From Flaviflexus massiliensis (GTDB taxonomy: Bacteria > Actinomycetota > Actinomycetes > Actinomycetales > Actinomycetaceae): a stretch of 64,000 nt of DNA. Below, piece by piece: positions 9,916 to 18,371 of the stretch. Positions within the stretch are counted from its first letter, which is position 1. The number at the start of each line of letters is the position of its first letter. A model generated the notes under the pieces. It searched no databases. It was given only the letters and a program-made list of their open reading frames with translations, and had not been told where the DNA came from. A program made the translations under genes and the position numbers. The stretch spans positions 578,768-642,767 of the forward strand of contig NZ_LN831058.1 in the NCBI RefSeq assembly GCF_001375495.1. The letters are read 5' to 3'.

Positions 9916-9938
9916 CGGGCAATTTTTTTACTTGCCCG
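9916..9938. terminator. Short hairpin between convergent genes, overlaps a stop codon
   Basis: CGGGCAA (9916-9922) pairs with TTGCCCG (9932-9938) around a loop holding seven T residues. It lies between the ends of the solute-binding protein and the phosphatase, and the last codons and stop of the phosphatase form one arm. A terminator role is likely but the T-run is in the loop rather than after the stem. Confidence 0.35.
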
Positions 9939-10491
9939 AGTTGAGGCTGTCCAGGATTCCGTCGACTCCGCTCTCCACGACACGGAGAGTGTCGAGAAAA
10001 TCTTCCTGTCCCCCGTACCACGGGTCGGGAACATCCCATTCACCATCGGATGAATAGAACGCGGAGTATCTGCTGTCGAGGTCCCGATCGGACAGGTACC
10101 CGCCCTCACCGAACACGCCCCCGGGCGCAATGCCCAGGCTGGAGTCGGCATCGTATTCACGCCACAGGTGGATCTTCGACTTGTCGATGCCGTAACGGTC
10201 CGCGAGCGCACCGAGCTGCTTGGCGTGACCAACGGTCATCGCCAGCACCAGATCCGAGTTTTCAAGATCCTCCTTGGTGACCTTGCGGGCGGACCGGTGG
10301 GGCACGTCGTAACCGGCTTGCTGAAGGATGTTGCCGGCGCGGCGGTCAATGGGCCGACCGTGCTCTTCCGCCGAGACACCGACAGAATCCACCTCGGCCT
10401 CAATGCCTGCCTCGGCAAGCCTGTGCCTGAGCACGACCTCTCCCATGGGAGAGCGACAAATATTGCCTGTACACACAACCAGTATCCGCAT
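9928..10491 (-). CDS. Low-molecular-weight protein-tyrosine phosphatase
   Basis: A 187-residue protein opening with the P-loop signature CTGNICRS: catalytic Cys7 and Arg13 of the CX5R motif. The general-acid Asp is in VPDPWYGG near the C-terminus. It is longer than the typical 150-165 residues because of an insert around residues 115-145. Family members dephosphorylate phosphotyrosine proteins; in Actinobacteria they can also be arsenate-reductase-like or act on capsule/kinase systems. No tyrosine kinase or ars gene is nearby, so the substrate is unknown. Confidence 0.9.
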   Translation of the reverse strand: MRILVVCTGNICRSPMGEVVLRHRLAEAGIEAEVDSVGVSAEEHGRPIDRRAGNILQQAGYDVPHRSARKVTKEDLENSDLVLAMTVGHAKQLGALADRYGIDKSKIHLWREYDADSSLGIAPGGVFGEGGYLSDRDLDSRYSAFYSSDGEWDVPDPWYGGQEDFLDTLRVVESGVDGILDSLNSGK

Positions 10492-10704
10492 GTCTCGATC
10501 CTATCGAACTCCCCTCCAGTATCAGGGGTAGTCGGGTCCGATGGCCCCAGGCGGTTAATGCGTACTCTTTTGCTCATACGCTACTCGTTTCCTCAATAAT
10601 GGCTCGGAAATGTCTCGAAAGATTGTTGTCTCTTTTCTTCCAGCGGTGTGAGGTAGGGGGTGAAAGTGGGAGTAGGTGGTCGTGACTGCCGTATTGTGTA
10701 GGCC

Positions 10705-11481
10705 ATGCGCACTTCGATAGCCCTTGCCGTGTCCGTACTGCTTACTCTTGCCGCCTGCGGTAGCGATGAGTCTGCGGATGAGGGCACGTCAGCACCGGCA
10801 GAGACCACAGCCTCGGAGTCAGCGGAACCAACTGATGCCGAGGACACTTCCGAGCCCACGGACACTGACTCGATTGCCCCCGCATCCTATGAGTGCACGG
10901 ACCCGCTGGCCGGCAACCCGACCGAAGTGTCAACGCATGATCTGATTGTTTGCACGACGCTGACATTGGCGGATGCTGAAGGGTACGCCACGCAGTCAAC
11001 CATGACCGGTAGCGGTACCACGACACTGCGAGTCAACACCGACCCGTTTACCGTCGAGGTCACCTACTCGGACGGGGTCATCGTGGTTGCCAATTCGGAG
11101 GGCGCATGGGTGAAGGAAGAGGGCGGCAAATGGCAGAAGGGTGATGCCACCTCAGAAGACTTCCTCATTGCTCAGGCCACCCAGGTACTACCCACGTACC
11201 GGAATGCTCAGAACCCCGCCATCACCACCGCTCAGATCCCCGAGGGCACAACGTACCAGGTGGAAGGGAAAGAGACGATTGACGGTGAGGAGTACACGAT
11301 CCTGACGGGCACTTTTGATCAGGAAGGCACCTCGACCGAGCTGCGCATGTGGATTTCTGACGACTACCAGCAGCTGAAGTCCGTCTCAACCTCAACCTAC
11401 GAAGGTGCGGATCCCGTTGAGATCACGACCGAATATCTTGAATGGGATGTCGCTCAGGATATTGAAATCCCAGAGAACTAA
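10705..11481 (+). CDS. Secreted lipoprotein, LppX/LprG-like fold suspected
   Basis: A 258-residue protein. The signal peptide ends in a lipobox LAAC with Cys18, followed by a Ser/Thr/Glu/Pro-rich linker to about residue 55. The remaining 200 residues alternate beta strands with Gly/Thr-rich turns (TTLRVNTDPFTVEV, EGAWVKEEGGKWQKG, LRMWISDDYQQLKSVS). That is the pattern of LolA/LprG-like hydrophobic-pocket lipoproteins in Actinobacteria, an assignment I make by resemblance only. It is monocistronic, with a weak GTAGG ribosome site before ATG 10705. Confidence 0.75.
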   Translation: MRTSIALAVSVLLTLAACGSDESADEGTSAPAETTASESAEPTDAEDTSEPTDTDSIAPASYECTDPLAGNPTEVSTHDLIVCTTLTLADAEGYATQSTMTGSGTTTLRVNTDPFTVEVTYSDGVIVVANSEGAWVKEEGGKWQKGDATSEDFLIAQATQVLPTYRNAQNPAITTAQIPEGTTYQVEGKETIDGEEYTILTGTFDQEGTSTELRMWISDDYQQLKSVSTSTYEGADPVEITTEYLEWDVAQDIEIPEN

Positions 11482-11532
11482 ACCCCAACTGTCACCTCTC
11501 GTATCTTCCCCGCGGCCCTGTCGTGGGTGAGA

Positions 11533-11575
11533 TTTCTTTGCGGGTGGAGCACCTGCCACAGTGACAACAAAGAAA
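11533..11575. other. Nested inverted repeat upstream of the coiled-coil gene
   Basis: TTTCTTT (11533-11539) can pair with AAAGAAA (11569-11575). Inside, GCGGGTG (11540-11546) pairs with CACCTGC (11550-11556) across a GAG loop. It may end the lipoprotein transcript or be an operator for the next gene; nothing more is visible. Confidence 0.3.
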
Positions 11576-11669
11576 AGTCCCCTGCGCGCAGAACTCCCCA
11601 AACGGTAGCTAGACCCATTCTTTCCCCGTACCTTGTGACATATAGCAGTTGCAGTAACAAGGGAGAACC

Positions 11670-12383
11670 GTGGTTGAGAGACCCGAAATAGAGCAGATCA
11701 AGAGAAACTGGATCAGTCTTTGGGCCGGTGGCATCATCCTCCTGGTCATTGCACTTGTTTTAGCGGCTGTGTGGGCAACAAATTACCTAAAGGACGCGAG
11801 AGAACTATCCTACGAGCGCGGTCGCTACGACCAGGCTTACAACCAACTCGTATCCGATTTTGATGACAGTCGCAGCGAGCTCGTCGAAGTCACGATGTAC
11901 ATGTCGGTGTGCACCCAGGAAGTGGATGAGATGGACCGGGTTCTCTGCGAAGTCTTGGGTTCCTATCGATCGAAGCTACAAGCAATTGAAATTCCCGAGC
12001 AAAAGACGCGTGACTCCCCTGCGTACTATCGGAGGGAAACTCAGCAGGTCGAATCTGTCAGCAGGCAACTCTCGTCCGCGCGAGAACAATCTTCCCGCGG
12101 TATCAACCGCGTGGCGGAACGGGCCAGCGGTGAGGTTATCGTTCTCATTCGCGACATCACAGAGCAAGCAGAGAGTGCTGGAAGTCTTCTCAGCAAAGCT
12201 GAAGCCATGAGGGACGAGTATCCCGAACTAGGCGAGCCAATTGACCACGTCACAACTCTCCTTGGTGAGTATGAGAAAAAGAATCCTCCCACCACGTGGA
12301 ACGCGAGCAATCTTGCTGAAGCGTTGGAGGAGCTCACTGCCACCGTGCTGGAACTCGACGAAGCCATATCGGCGGTTTCGTAA
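11670..12383 (+). CDS. Membrane-anchored coiled-coil protein, unknown function
   Basis: A 237-residue protein starting at GTG 11670 with AAGGGAGAA just upstream. One transmembrane helix sits at about residues 15-38 (ISLWAGGIILLVIALVLAAVW). The remainder is charged and Glu/Arg/Gln-rich with heptad-like spacing, predicted long helices of coiled-coil type, and two cysteines (SVCTQEVDEMDRVLC) in the first helix. The type II topology would put the coiled coil outside the membrane. No family is recognised and neither neighbour gives a clue. Confidence 0.65.
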   Translation: MVERPEIEQIKRNWISLWAGGIILLVIALVLAAVWATNYLKDARELSYERGRYDQAYNQLVSDFDDSRSELVEVTMYMSVCTQEVDEMDRVLCEVLGSYRSKLQAIEIPEQKTRDSPAYYRRETQQVESVSRQLSSAREQSSRGINRVAERASGEVIVLIRDITEQAESAGSLLSKAEAMRDEYPELGEPIDHVTTLLGEYEKKNPPTTWNASNLAEALEELTATVLELDEAISAVS

Positions 12384-12404
12384 CGTAGTCGGCGACGCAC
12401 TCAA

Positions 12405-13412
12405 TTACAGCGGCACCTCACTCATTGCCTGTTTAACTTCCTCGCGAGCCACTTCATTCAGCTGGTCAAAGAACGTTATTTGTTTCTTGATTTTCTGCCA
12501 GGTGCCAATCACGGTGCCCGCGCGAATAATCGTGGGCTTGAAAACTCCGTTATTTCCCGGGCAGATGTCCTTCGCATTCTCCGGCGGCACGGTTGCCGAT
12601 CGGTCAGAGTAGCCGAGGATCATTTCATCAAAACCAGGCAGCAAATAGAGACTGCTCTCAGGAGCAGATGGCGCATCTTCACCCGCCCACACATATCCAT
12701 CTCTCAGCACAAAACCAGCCTTTACAATCGCCCGATCAACGTCCTTAAGCGGCAGATTCGCCCACCACGACGCATCCTTACGCGCGGTTGGCGAATGAGA
12801 TATTACGTAGCGACGAACAATATCGTCAACGATCTCGTCATAGGTTTTCTCATGTGATTGGGGAAGCCAGTTATCGACTAGAACAATCAGCTGTTCCTTC
12901 CCACGGAATGGCCCCCACACGAGTAGCCCTTCGATGCTCAGGTGGAAGATGAGGTGGTAGGCATGACCCTGCCTGTCAATGAGACCAGCACGGTCCCACG
13001 CATCAGTCAGCTCCGCCCTCGTCGCCCCATTCCCCACACTCTCCAACGCAACCGTCCGAGCCTTATCAAGTACCTCGTCGTCAATCCCAAGGGCCTCACG
13101 GCGCTTAATTGTGGTTCGGAAAGTCCGCTCCCTCGCCACAACGAGCACATCACGCAAACGATTACTGGAGACAACATGGAGGGTGCCGCGCTGCGGCCAG
13201 GTCCGCACCAGCTCTCCATCATTGAAAGCGTCAACGGCCGCAGCAACCGACCTGTCGGGAGTCCGGAGAGCAATCGAGGTGAGGACTCCAGGAAGATCCT
13301 GGCCCTGAAGAGCCCCAAAGTGGGAGACCACATCAGCTGGTGTCCGCCCCTCAACAAGCAACTGGGAGTGCATGCGGGCGAGAGATATTTGCGAGCTTTC
13401 GTCAAGAGCCAT
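12405..13412 (-). CDS. AlkZ-like winged-helix DNA glycosylase (HTH_42/DUF1006)
   Basis: A 335-residue protein of the HTH_42 (winged helix DNA-binding, DUF1006) family, to which the interstrand-crosslink glycosylases AlkZ and AlkX belong. It has the QxQ signature as LQGQDLPG (Gln36 and Gln38), which in AlkZ-type enzymes is catalytic, and the conserved RGTLHVV block near residue 75. Characterised members excise alkylated or crosslinked bases, and in Streptomyces some give self-resistance to azinomycin. Its target here is unknown. It lies downstream of the GyrI-like gene on the same strand, 164 bases apart, a pairing discussed in the findings. Confidence 0.8.
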   Translation of the reverse strand: MALDESSQISLARMHSQLLVEGRTPADVVSHFGALQGQDLPGVLTSIALRTPDRSVAAAVDAFNDGELVRTWPQRGTLHVVSSNRLRDVLVVARERTFRTTIKRREALGIDDEVLDKARTVALESVGNGATRAELTDAWDRAGLIDRQGHAYHLIFHLSIEGLLVWGPFRGKEQLIVLVDNWLPQSHEKTYDEIVDDIVRRYVISHSPTARKDASWWANLPLKDVDRAIVKAGFVLRDGYVWAGEDAPSAPESSLYLLPGFDEMILGYSDRSATVPPENAKDICPGNNGVFKPTIIRAGTVIGTWQKIKKQITFFDQLNEVAREEVKQAMSEVPL

Positions 13413-13576
13413 GACACGTCACCTTCCCACAGGAAAGACAGAACTTAGTGTTTAGACTACGGAAAGGGAAAGAGATCAGCAATGAATCATAGGGATTTCA
13501 TGCATTCTTTCTGACAAGAACACGGTACAGAGACATCGGACTCAGCAGTTTGGCCAGTCCCGAATAAAAGTAGCAA

Positions 13577-14029
13577 TTACTCAACCGGCTGCTGAAGCTC
13601 GGTTATCCAGTCTGACTGGTCCTCAGGATAGGAACGGACGTAGACCTCCCGGCAAGGCCCTGCGGGTTTCAAGTCGCGTTCAGTAATCCCCTCGTGCAGA
13701 GCCCGCCACGAGGAGGTGATCCCATCCATGGGGCCATGATGCACTGCACAAAGGGCACGATCCGAGCTCGCCACCTCGACGATCTCAATACCCGCGCGAT
13801 CATCACCGTCGTATACGTAACCAACGGTGACGCGTACGCCGTTCTCCGCAAAGTCGTAGACTGCCACCGGCGTATCGAGCGCCCCGGCATTGTCCCCGAT
13901 TACGTCGGCGATGGAATCAAAGGCGGGTCCGACAAACCCCGCAATATCGGCCTGGTGCGCGACCACAGCGGACCGTGCAGCAAGGCGCAAAGCCGGCAGT
14001 GACTTCTCTAGATGGTCGTTGGCTGACAT
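13577..14029 (-). CDS. GyrI-like small-molecule-binding protein
   Basis: The start ATG 14029 is chosen because GGGGAAG lies just upstream, giving 150 residues; a longer reading from 14059 lacks a ribosome site. The protein is a single GyrI/BmrR effector-binding-like domain (beginning ALRLAARSAVVAHQADIAGFVGPAF, then VAVYDFAE, VTVGYVYDG, CREVYVRSY), with no DNA-binding domain attached. Such stand-alone proteins bind small molecules; related enzymes in duocarmycin-type producers hydrolyse the reactive cyclopropane warhead. Whether this one is catalytic cannot be read from sequence. Confidence 0.75.
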   Translation of the reverse strand: MSANDHLEKSLPALRLAARSAVVAHQADIAGFVGPAFDSIADVIGDNAGALDTPVAVYDFAENGVRVTVGYVYDGDDRAGIEIVEVASSDRALCAVHHGPMDGITSSWRALHEGITERDLKPAGPCREVYVRSYPEDQSDWITELQQPVE

Positions 14030-14171
14030 GGCTTCCCCGTTTCCCAATAGCGCTTGCAACGCGCCGCAGTATCCATAGTGACTGCGACGCTGGGCATAAC
14101 AGACAACTTACACTCAGCTTCAGACCATGTCTTTCAGAAAAGCTGCTTAACCTTGCCGGTCAGCGTACCTC

Positions 14172-14468
14172 TCATTCATCATCCGAGGTGCTCAACGTGC
14201 GGTGAGCCGAGAGCAGGCCTACCTCAGGGCGATACTCAAAAAGCCTCTCCACCGCGTCAAGTACGTCGATGACGTGCTCACGGTCGGCAGCAACCACGCT
14301 GGCTCCAATGAGGGAACGGCGATGCAAATCGAGATAACCAACTTCAGCCAAACTGATCTCAAACTTGCGGCGAATCTCGGCAATGATGGGCCGCACGACA
14401 GAGCGCTTCTGTTTCAGAGAGTGAACATCACCCACCAACACGTCGAATTCGATCCAACCAATCCACAT
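14172..14468 (-). CDS. DUF503 (YlxP-like) family protein
   Basis: A 98-residue protein when started at MWIGWIEFDV (ATG 14468), which matches the family start; an upstream Met adds 13 residues without support. The signature DVHSLKQKRSVVRPIIAEIRRKFEISLAEVGYLDLHRRS is split over residues 12-49 and identifies DUF503/YlxP. This family usually sits between nusA/infB and rbfA in a ribosome-biogenesis operon. Here it is isolated between a GyrI-like gene and an Abi gene, so it is either a second copy or a displaced gene. Confidence 0.8.
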   Translation of the reverse strand: MWIGWIEFDVLVGDVHSLKQKRSVVRPIIAEIRRKFEISLAEVGYLDLHRRSLIGASVVAADREHVIDVLDAVERLFEYRPEVGLLSAHRTLSTSDDE

Positions 14469-14650
14469 ACCTGCCAGTCTGGCACCCCGAGGCCGCGAAT
14501 AAAGCAAGATTAAAATCCATAAAGTCTATATTTTGCAGGTACTCGGATACGTTAGGACTCGCGCTCTACGGCATTAGTTCACAGGCCGCCTTGGTAACTA
14601 ATTTTGCTTTAGCTTCCTCATTCAAGACTGCTGACGGTGGAGGTTATCCC

Positions 14651-15517
14651 CTACCGCACACCTTCAGGTGTCAGCAGGCCGGCCGCATACGTACTCTCGT
14701 CACGCAATGACTTGTCAATCGCAGCAAGTTGAGCTCGAGACACCTCCGACTTCACGAGCTTCTTCAGTGCAAGAATGGCCGGGTAAAGGCCGTGTTCATG
14801 AAAGACAATATCTCGTGGACGTTCACGCTTACTAAGCGGCAAAGGACATTGGATCGTTAAGTTTCGGTGCCAAAGCTGACTATGATGTGCGCACGAGTTT
14901 CGCAAAGCAGACAGTGAGTGGAGTACACGCGGAAACGGCGCCCTGCTATACCCAAAGAAATCAGCGAGCTCCTCCCGAAGACCATCGACCTTAAGTGACT
15001 CAACCATCCAAGAAAGCTTCCCGAAGCTGAGCACTTCTACAGCAACCCAGATAGGAATACGACTCAAATCTTCATCGTCACGGTAGTGCCTGACCATCCC
15101 TGAAGAGGTCTCTCGTAACTCGATGGCTATATCTCTAATCCGTTTTGAAGTTTCAGGGGTATCAGAAATGTAGTTTTCGGCACGCAGATAGAAGGACTCA
15201 TCACCAAACTTGCGGCCTGCCAGGTGCGCGAACCTTGCTCTGACCGACATCTCTACTTCAGAGATTGGAACGAATAGTTGCATTCGCAGTTCGTCATCGC
15301 GGCGAATCAGTTCCGTGATTTGTTCGAAGCTTGTACCGTCCCTGTACTTATTGTTGCCGCAGGCGGGATCAAGCTGGAAGTATCGAGAATACCCGGTAAA
15401 ACGGTAATAGTTCGTTCTGCGCAAATACGAGACCGCAGTGTCATGATCATCGATTTCAAGCCCACGCTCGTCACGAAGTAGCTCGACGAGCTGATTCGTT
15501 GACTTGAATGGTTTCAT
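14651..15517 (-). CDS. Abi_2 (AbiD/AbiF) family HEPN abortive-infection protein
   Basis: A 288-residue Abi_2 protein (PF07751). The N-terminal block is characteristic (LVELLRDERGLEI, YLRRTNYYRFTGYSRYF). The HEPN RNase signature R-X4-H is RNSCAH at residues 206-211, followed by HSQLWHRNL, and a SFGKLSW motif is at 164-170. Family members protect against phage by degrading RNA and stopping growth; related proteins are also the ancestors proposed for Cas13 HEPN domains. The protein is complete for its family. No antitoxin protein is adjacent. The upstream leader is unusually structured, and may be an RNA control element. Confidence 0.9.
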   Translation of the reverse strand: MKPFKSTNQLVELLRDERGLEIDDHDTAVSYLRRTNYYRFTGYSRYFQLDPACGNNKYRDGTSFEQITELIRRDDELRMQLFVPISEVEMSVRARFAHLAGRKFGDESFYLRAENYISDTPETSKRIRDIAIELRETSSGMVRHYRDDEDLSRIPIWVAVEVLSFGKLSWMVESLKVDGLREELADFFGYSRAPFPRVLHSLSALRNSCAHHSQLWHRNLTIQCPLPLSKRERPRDIVFHEHGLYPAILALKKLVKSEVSRAQLAAIDKSLRDESTYAAGLLTPEGVR

Positions 15518-15557
15518 GGCGTCTGCACTGACCCGTTTCTTACGTTATAAAAGATTG

Positions 15558-15601
15558 GCCCCTCCGATTTCAGGAAGCCGAAGCTCTAGCCTTGGAGGGG
15601 C
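15558..15601 (-). ncRNA. Structured RNA candidate in the leader of the Abi_2 gene
   Basis: On the minus strand, GCCCCTCC (15601-15594) pairs perfectly with GGAGGGGC (15565-15558). Inside it are AGG/CCT (with a three-base bulge) and then GAGC/GCTT closed by a TTCG tetraloop. This gives three stacked stems in 44 bases, ending 40 bases before the Abi start and followed by CAATCTTTTATAA. It could be a regulatory leader, an RNA antitoxin or part of a terminator. Structured RNAs next to Abi_2 genes (the abiF motif) have been described; I cannot test membership. Confidence 0.4.
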
Positions 15602-15609
15602 TCTGTCAT

Positions 15610-15624
15610 CAGGTAGTTTACCTG
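15610..15624. promoter_or_regulatory. Perfect palindrome upstream of the Abi_2 gene
   Basis: CAGGTA-AAC-TACCTG (minus strand), a 6-bp perfect inverted repeat with a 3-base spacer. On the minus strand it directly follows TTGACC (15628-15623), a good -35 hexamer, so it would lie in the promoter spacer like an operator. No clear -10 hexamer at 17 bases is seen. Confidence 0.35.
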
Positions 15625-15892
15625 GTCAACTCTTAAATAGCGACCAGATACCTTCCCTGTATGTACTTGCTAAATGCAAATGGCTTGCTCGTCGCACCCA
15701 GTCATCGAATCAGGAGTCACGCCTTTCTGCGTCCTGCAACAAACGAGCACTACCTTTTCCGCGCTACCCTTCAACACTGCGGTTGTGCCTTACTTCCCTT
15801 TGCTCAATCGGATGCAACTCAATCTTTACTGCCCTCTTGAGAATTGATTTCTGAGTACGTCAGTTCTGCTCTAGCATCGAGAGCACAACTAA

Positions 15893-15926
15893 GGCCCGGA
15901 TCGCGCGGTTCGCGCAAATCCGGGCC
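15893..15926 (-). terminator. Rho-independent terminator-like hairpin after nrdF
   Basis: GGCCCGGAT (15893-15901) pairs with ATCCGGGCC (15918-15926); CGCG/CGCG inside extends the stem. It lies 37 bases beyond the nrdF stop and is followed on the minus strand by TTAGTTGT, a weak T-rich tail. Confidence 0.7.
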
Positions 15927-15963
15927 ACGTCAGGGCAATCGTGCCTGAGTTTAAAAGGCTGGT

Positions 15964-17170
<1,207 letters not shown>

Positions 17171-17215
17171 CTGAATATCTTTACGACGGTTGTTCCCTGC
17201 GGAAAGAATGTTCGT

Positions 17216-17677
17216 ATGGCACATGAAGAGAAGCAGATCACTGTCAGCCGAGTCATCGATCATCCCGCGAAGGAAATCTTTGACACCCTATCCCTACCCC
17301 AGCGCCATCCCGCCTTCGATGGGTCGGGTATGGTCCGTTCTTCCGACAACACGGAGCGGATCCAGTCCGTTGGGGACGTGTTTGTCATGAACATGGTGGG
17401 GCGAGCCGGCTCCGAGTATGCGACCCATAATCACGTGTCCGCCTTTGATGGGAACAAGATGGTCGGCTGGAAGCCGGCTCTATCAACCAACCCAGATGAG
17501 CCGGGCGGTTGGGAATGGCTCTACACTCTCGAAGCCAATGATGCTCAGTCCACCACCGTGACGCTCACATACTCGTGGACGAACGTGACCAACGAACAGC
17601 TACTTTCCCAGCTTCCCGTTGTATCCGAAGAAGAGCTTGAACAGTCTCTCAACCTCCTCGCTTCCTCACTCGCGTAG
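17216..17677 (+). CDS. SRPBCC (START-like) family protein
   Basis: A 153-residue protein of the SRPBCC ligand-binding fold: ITVSRVIDHPAKEIFDTLS at the start, then HPAFDGSGMVRSS, a GDVFVMNM strand, and a C-terminal helix. Family members bind or act on hydrophobic small molecules (polyketide cyclase/dehydrase group). The ligand is unknown. It is followed by a good terminator, so it is monocistronic. The ATG 17216 is preceded by CGGAAAGAA, a plausible ribosome site. Confidence 0.8.
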   Translation: MAHEEKQITVSRVIDHPAKEIFDTLSLPQRHPAFDGSGMVRSSDNTERIQSVGDVFVMNMVGRAGSEYATHNHVSAFDGNKMVGWKPALSTNPDEPGGWEWLYTLEANDAQSTTVTLTYSWTNVTNEQLLSQLPVVSEEELEQSLNLLASSLA

Positions 17678-17731
17678 GCAGGCAGAGTTCTGATCGATAA
17701 GCATCGCAAGTAGGTAGTACTTATGAGGCTT

Positions 17732-17766
17732 TGGCGGGTCAGGATCTAATATCCCCTGACCCGCCA
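17732..17766 (+). terminator. Terminator after the SRPBCC gene
   Basis: TGGCGGGTCAGG (17732-17743) pairs perfectly with CCTGACCCGCCA (17755-17766), 12 bp with an 11-base loop, followed by CTTGCTTCTT. Confidence 0.75.
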
Positions 17767-17815
17767 CTTGCTTCTTCCCCACCTTCAGTACGGCACTGCC
17801 TTCATTCTCTTCAAA

Positions 17816-18224
17816 CTACTGCGGCGAGGTTGGTGGTGTGCTGGCAACGATTTCCGTTTTAAACCCGGCACTGTTTTCTAGCCAGCCTGCGTAGTGGGCT
17901 TCGCCTCCCGCGTGGGGATAGCGGTCGTGGTAGAGCGGTCTCCATCCGTTTTTTCTGAGCCTCAATCATGATCCGGTCCACCTTGTCTCTCGTACCACCC
18001 CGGAAAGCCATATGGTTGAGTCCTGGCCTCCTGCGGTCGTGCTCGGTTCCGACGGTGTTGGGTGAGGTCGTCAATGTCAGGTAGGTGCCGTCAACGCTTT
18101 CCCAAGAGAATCCTTCCGCCCACTTCCCCGCAAGCTCGTATCCGAGCCGTCCCAGCAGCCATCCCCACTCGGTCCGTGCTGACTCGAGGTCGGCAACCCA
18201 TATTTCAACGTGGTGGAGGGACAT
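17816..18224 (-). pseudogene. Glyoxalase/VOC-family gene, frameshifted in an A6 run
   Basis: Reading from ATG 18224, the protein opens as a VOC metalloenzyme (MSLHHVEIWVADLESA, then GLNHMAFRGG). The frame then changes: after MIEAQKK it turns into Arg-rich nonsense ending in TAA at 17859. Skipping one base in the six-A run (T run on the plus strand, 17949-17954) restores a sensible VOC C-terminus: NGWRPLYHDRYPHAGGEAHY, then AGWLENSAGFKTEIV, to a stop at 17816. So the gene needs five A residues where six are present. It may be a real mutation, a homopolymer sequencing error, or a slippage-controlled gene. VOC enzymes isomerise or cleave small molecules. Confidence 0.75.
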
Positions 18225-18275
18225 TGTGGTGCCTGTTCTGCAGTTCTGAGAAACGGTTACGGTCAACGTAGCAAG

Positions 18276-18317
18276 GATGGGGGTGGGTCTTCACTTTCGT
18301 GAAGTTCCACCCCCATC
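18276..18317 (-). terminator. Two-part hairpin after the ABC transporter operon
   Basis: GATGGGGGTGG (18276-18286) pairs with CCACCCCCATC (18307-18317), and CTTCAC/GTGAAG inside extends the stem around a TTTC loop. It lies 55 bases beyond the permease stop on the minus strand. No long T-run follows. Confidence 0.6.
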
Positions 18318-18371
18318 TACCCAGCCAAACTCTTGCTGATCTGGCGGAGCAACCTCTTCATTCAGTTGTGG

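Larger units (their letters stand above)
15518..15963. other. 446-base gene-free region between abi and nrdF
   Basis: This interval holds the Abi gene leader with its hairpin and palindrome (listed separately), about 260 bases with no supported feature (15625-15892), and the nrdF terminator. An open frame on the plus strand (15504-15854) has no start signal or recognisable composition and I do not count it as a gene. Base composition is lower in GC than the flanking genes. A small RNA could be encoded here but I cannot show one. Confidence 0.5.

Noticed and set aside
15504-15854. A 116-residue open frame in the spacer between abi and nrdF
   Set aside because: There is no ribosome site or coding composition and no family resemblance; it crosses the abi leader elements.
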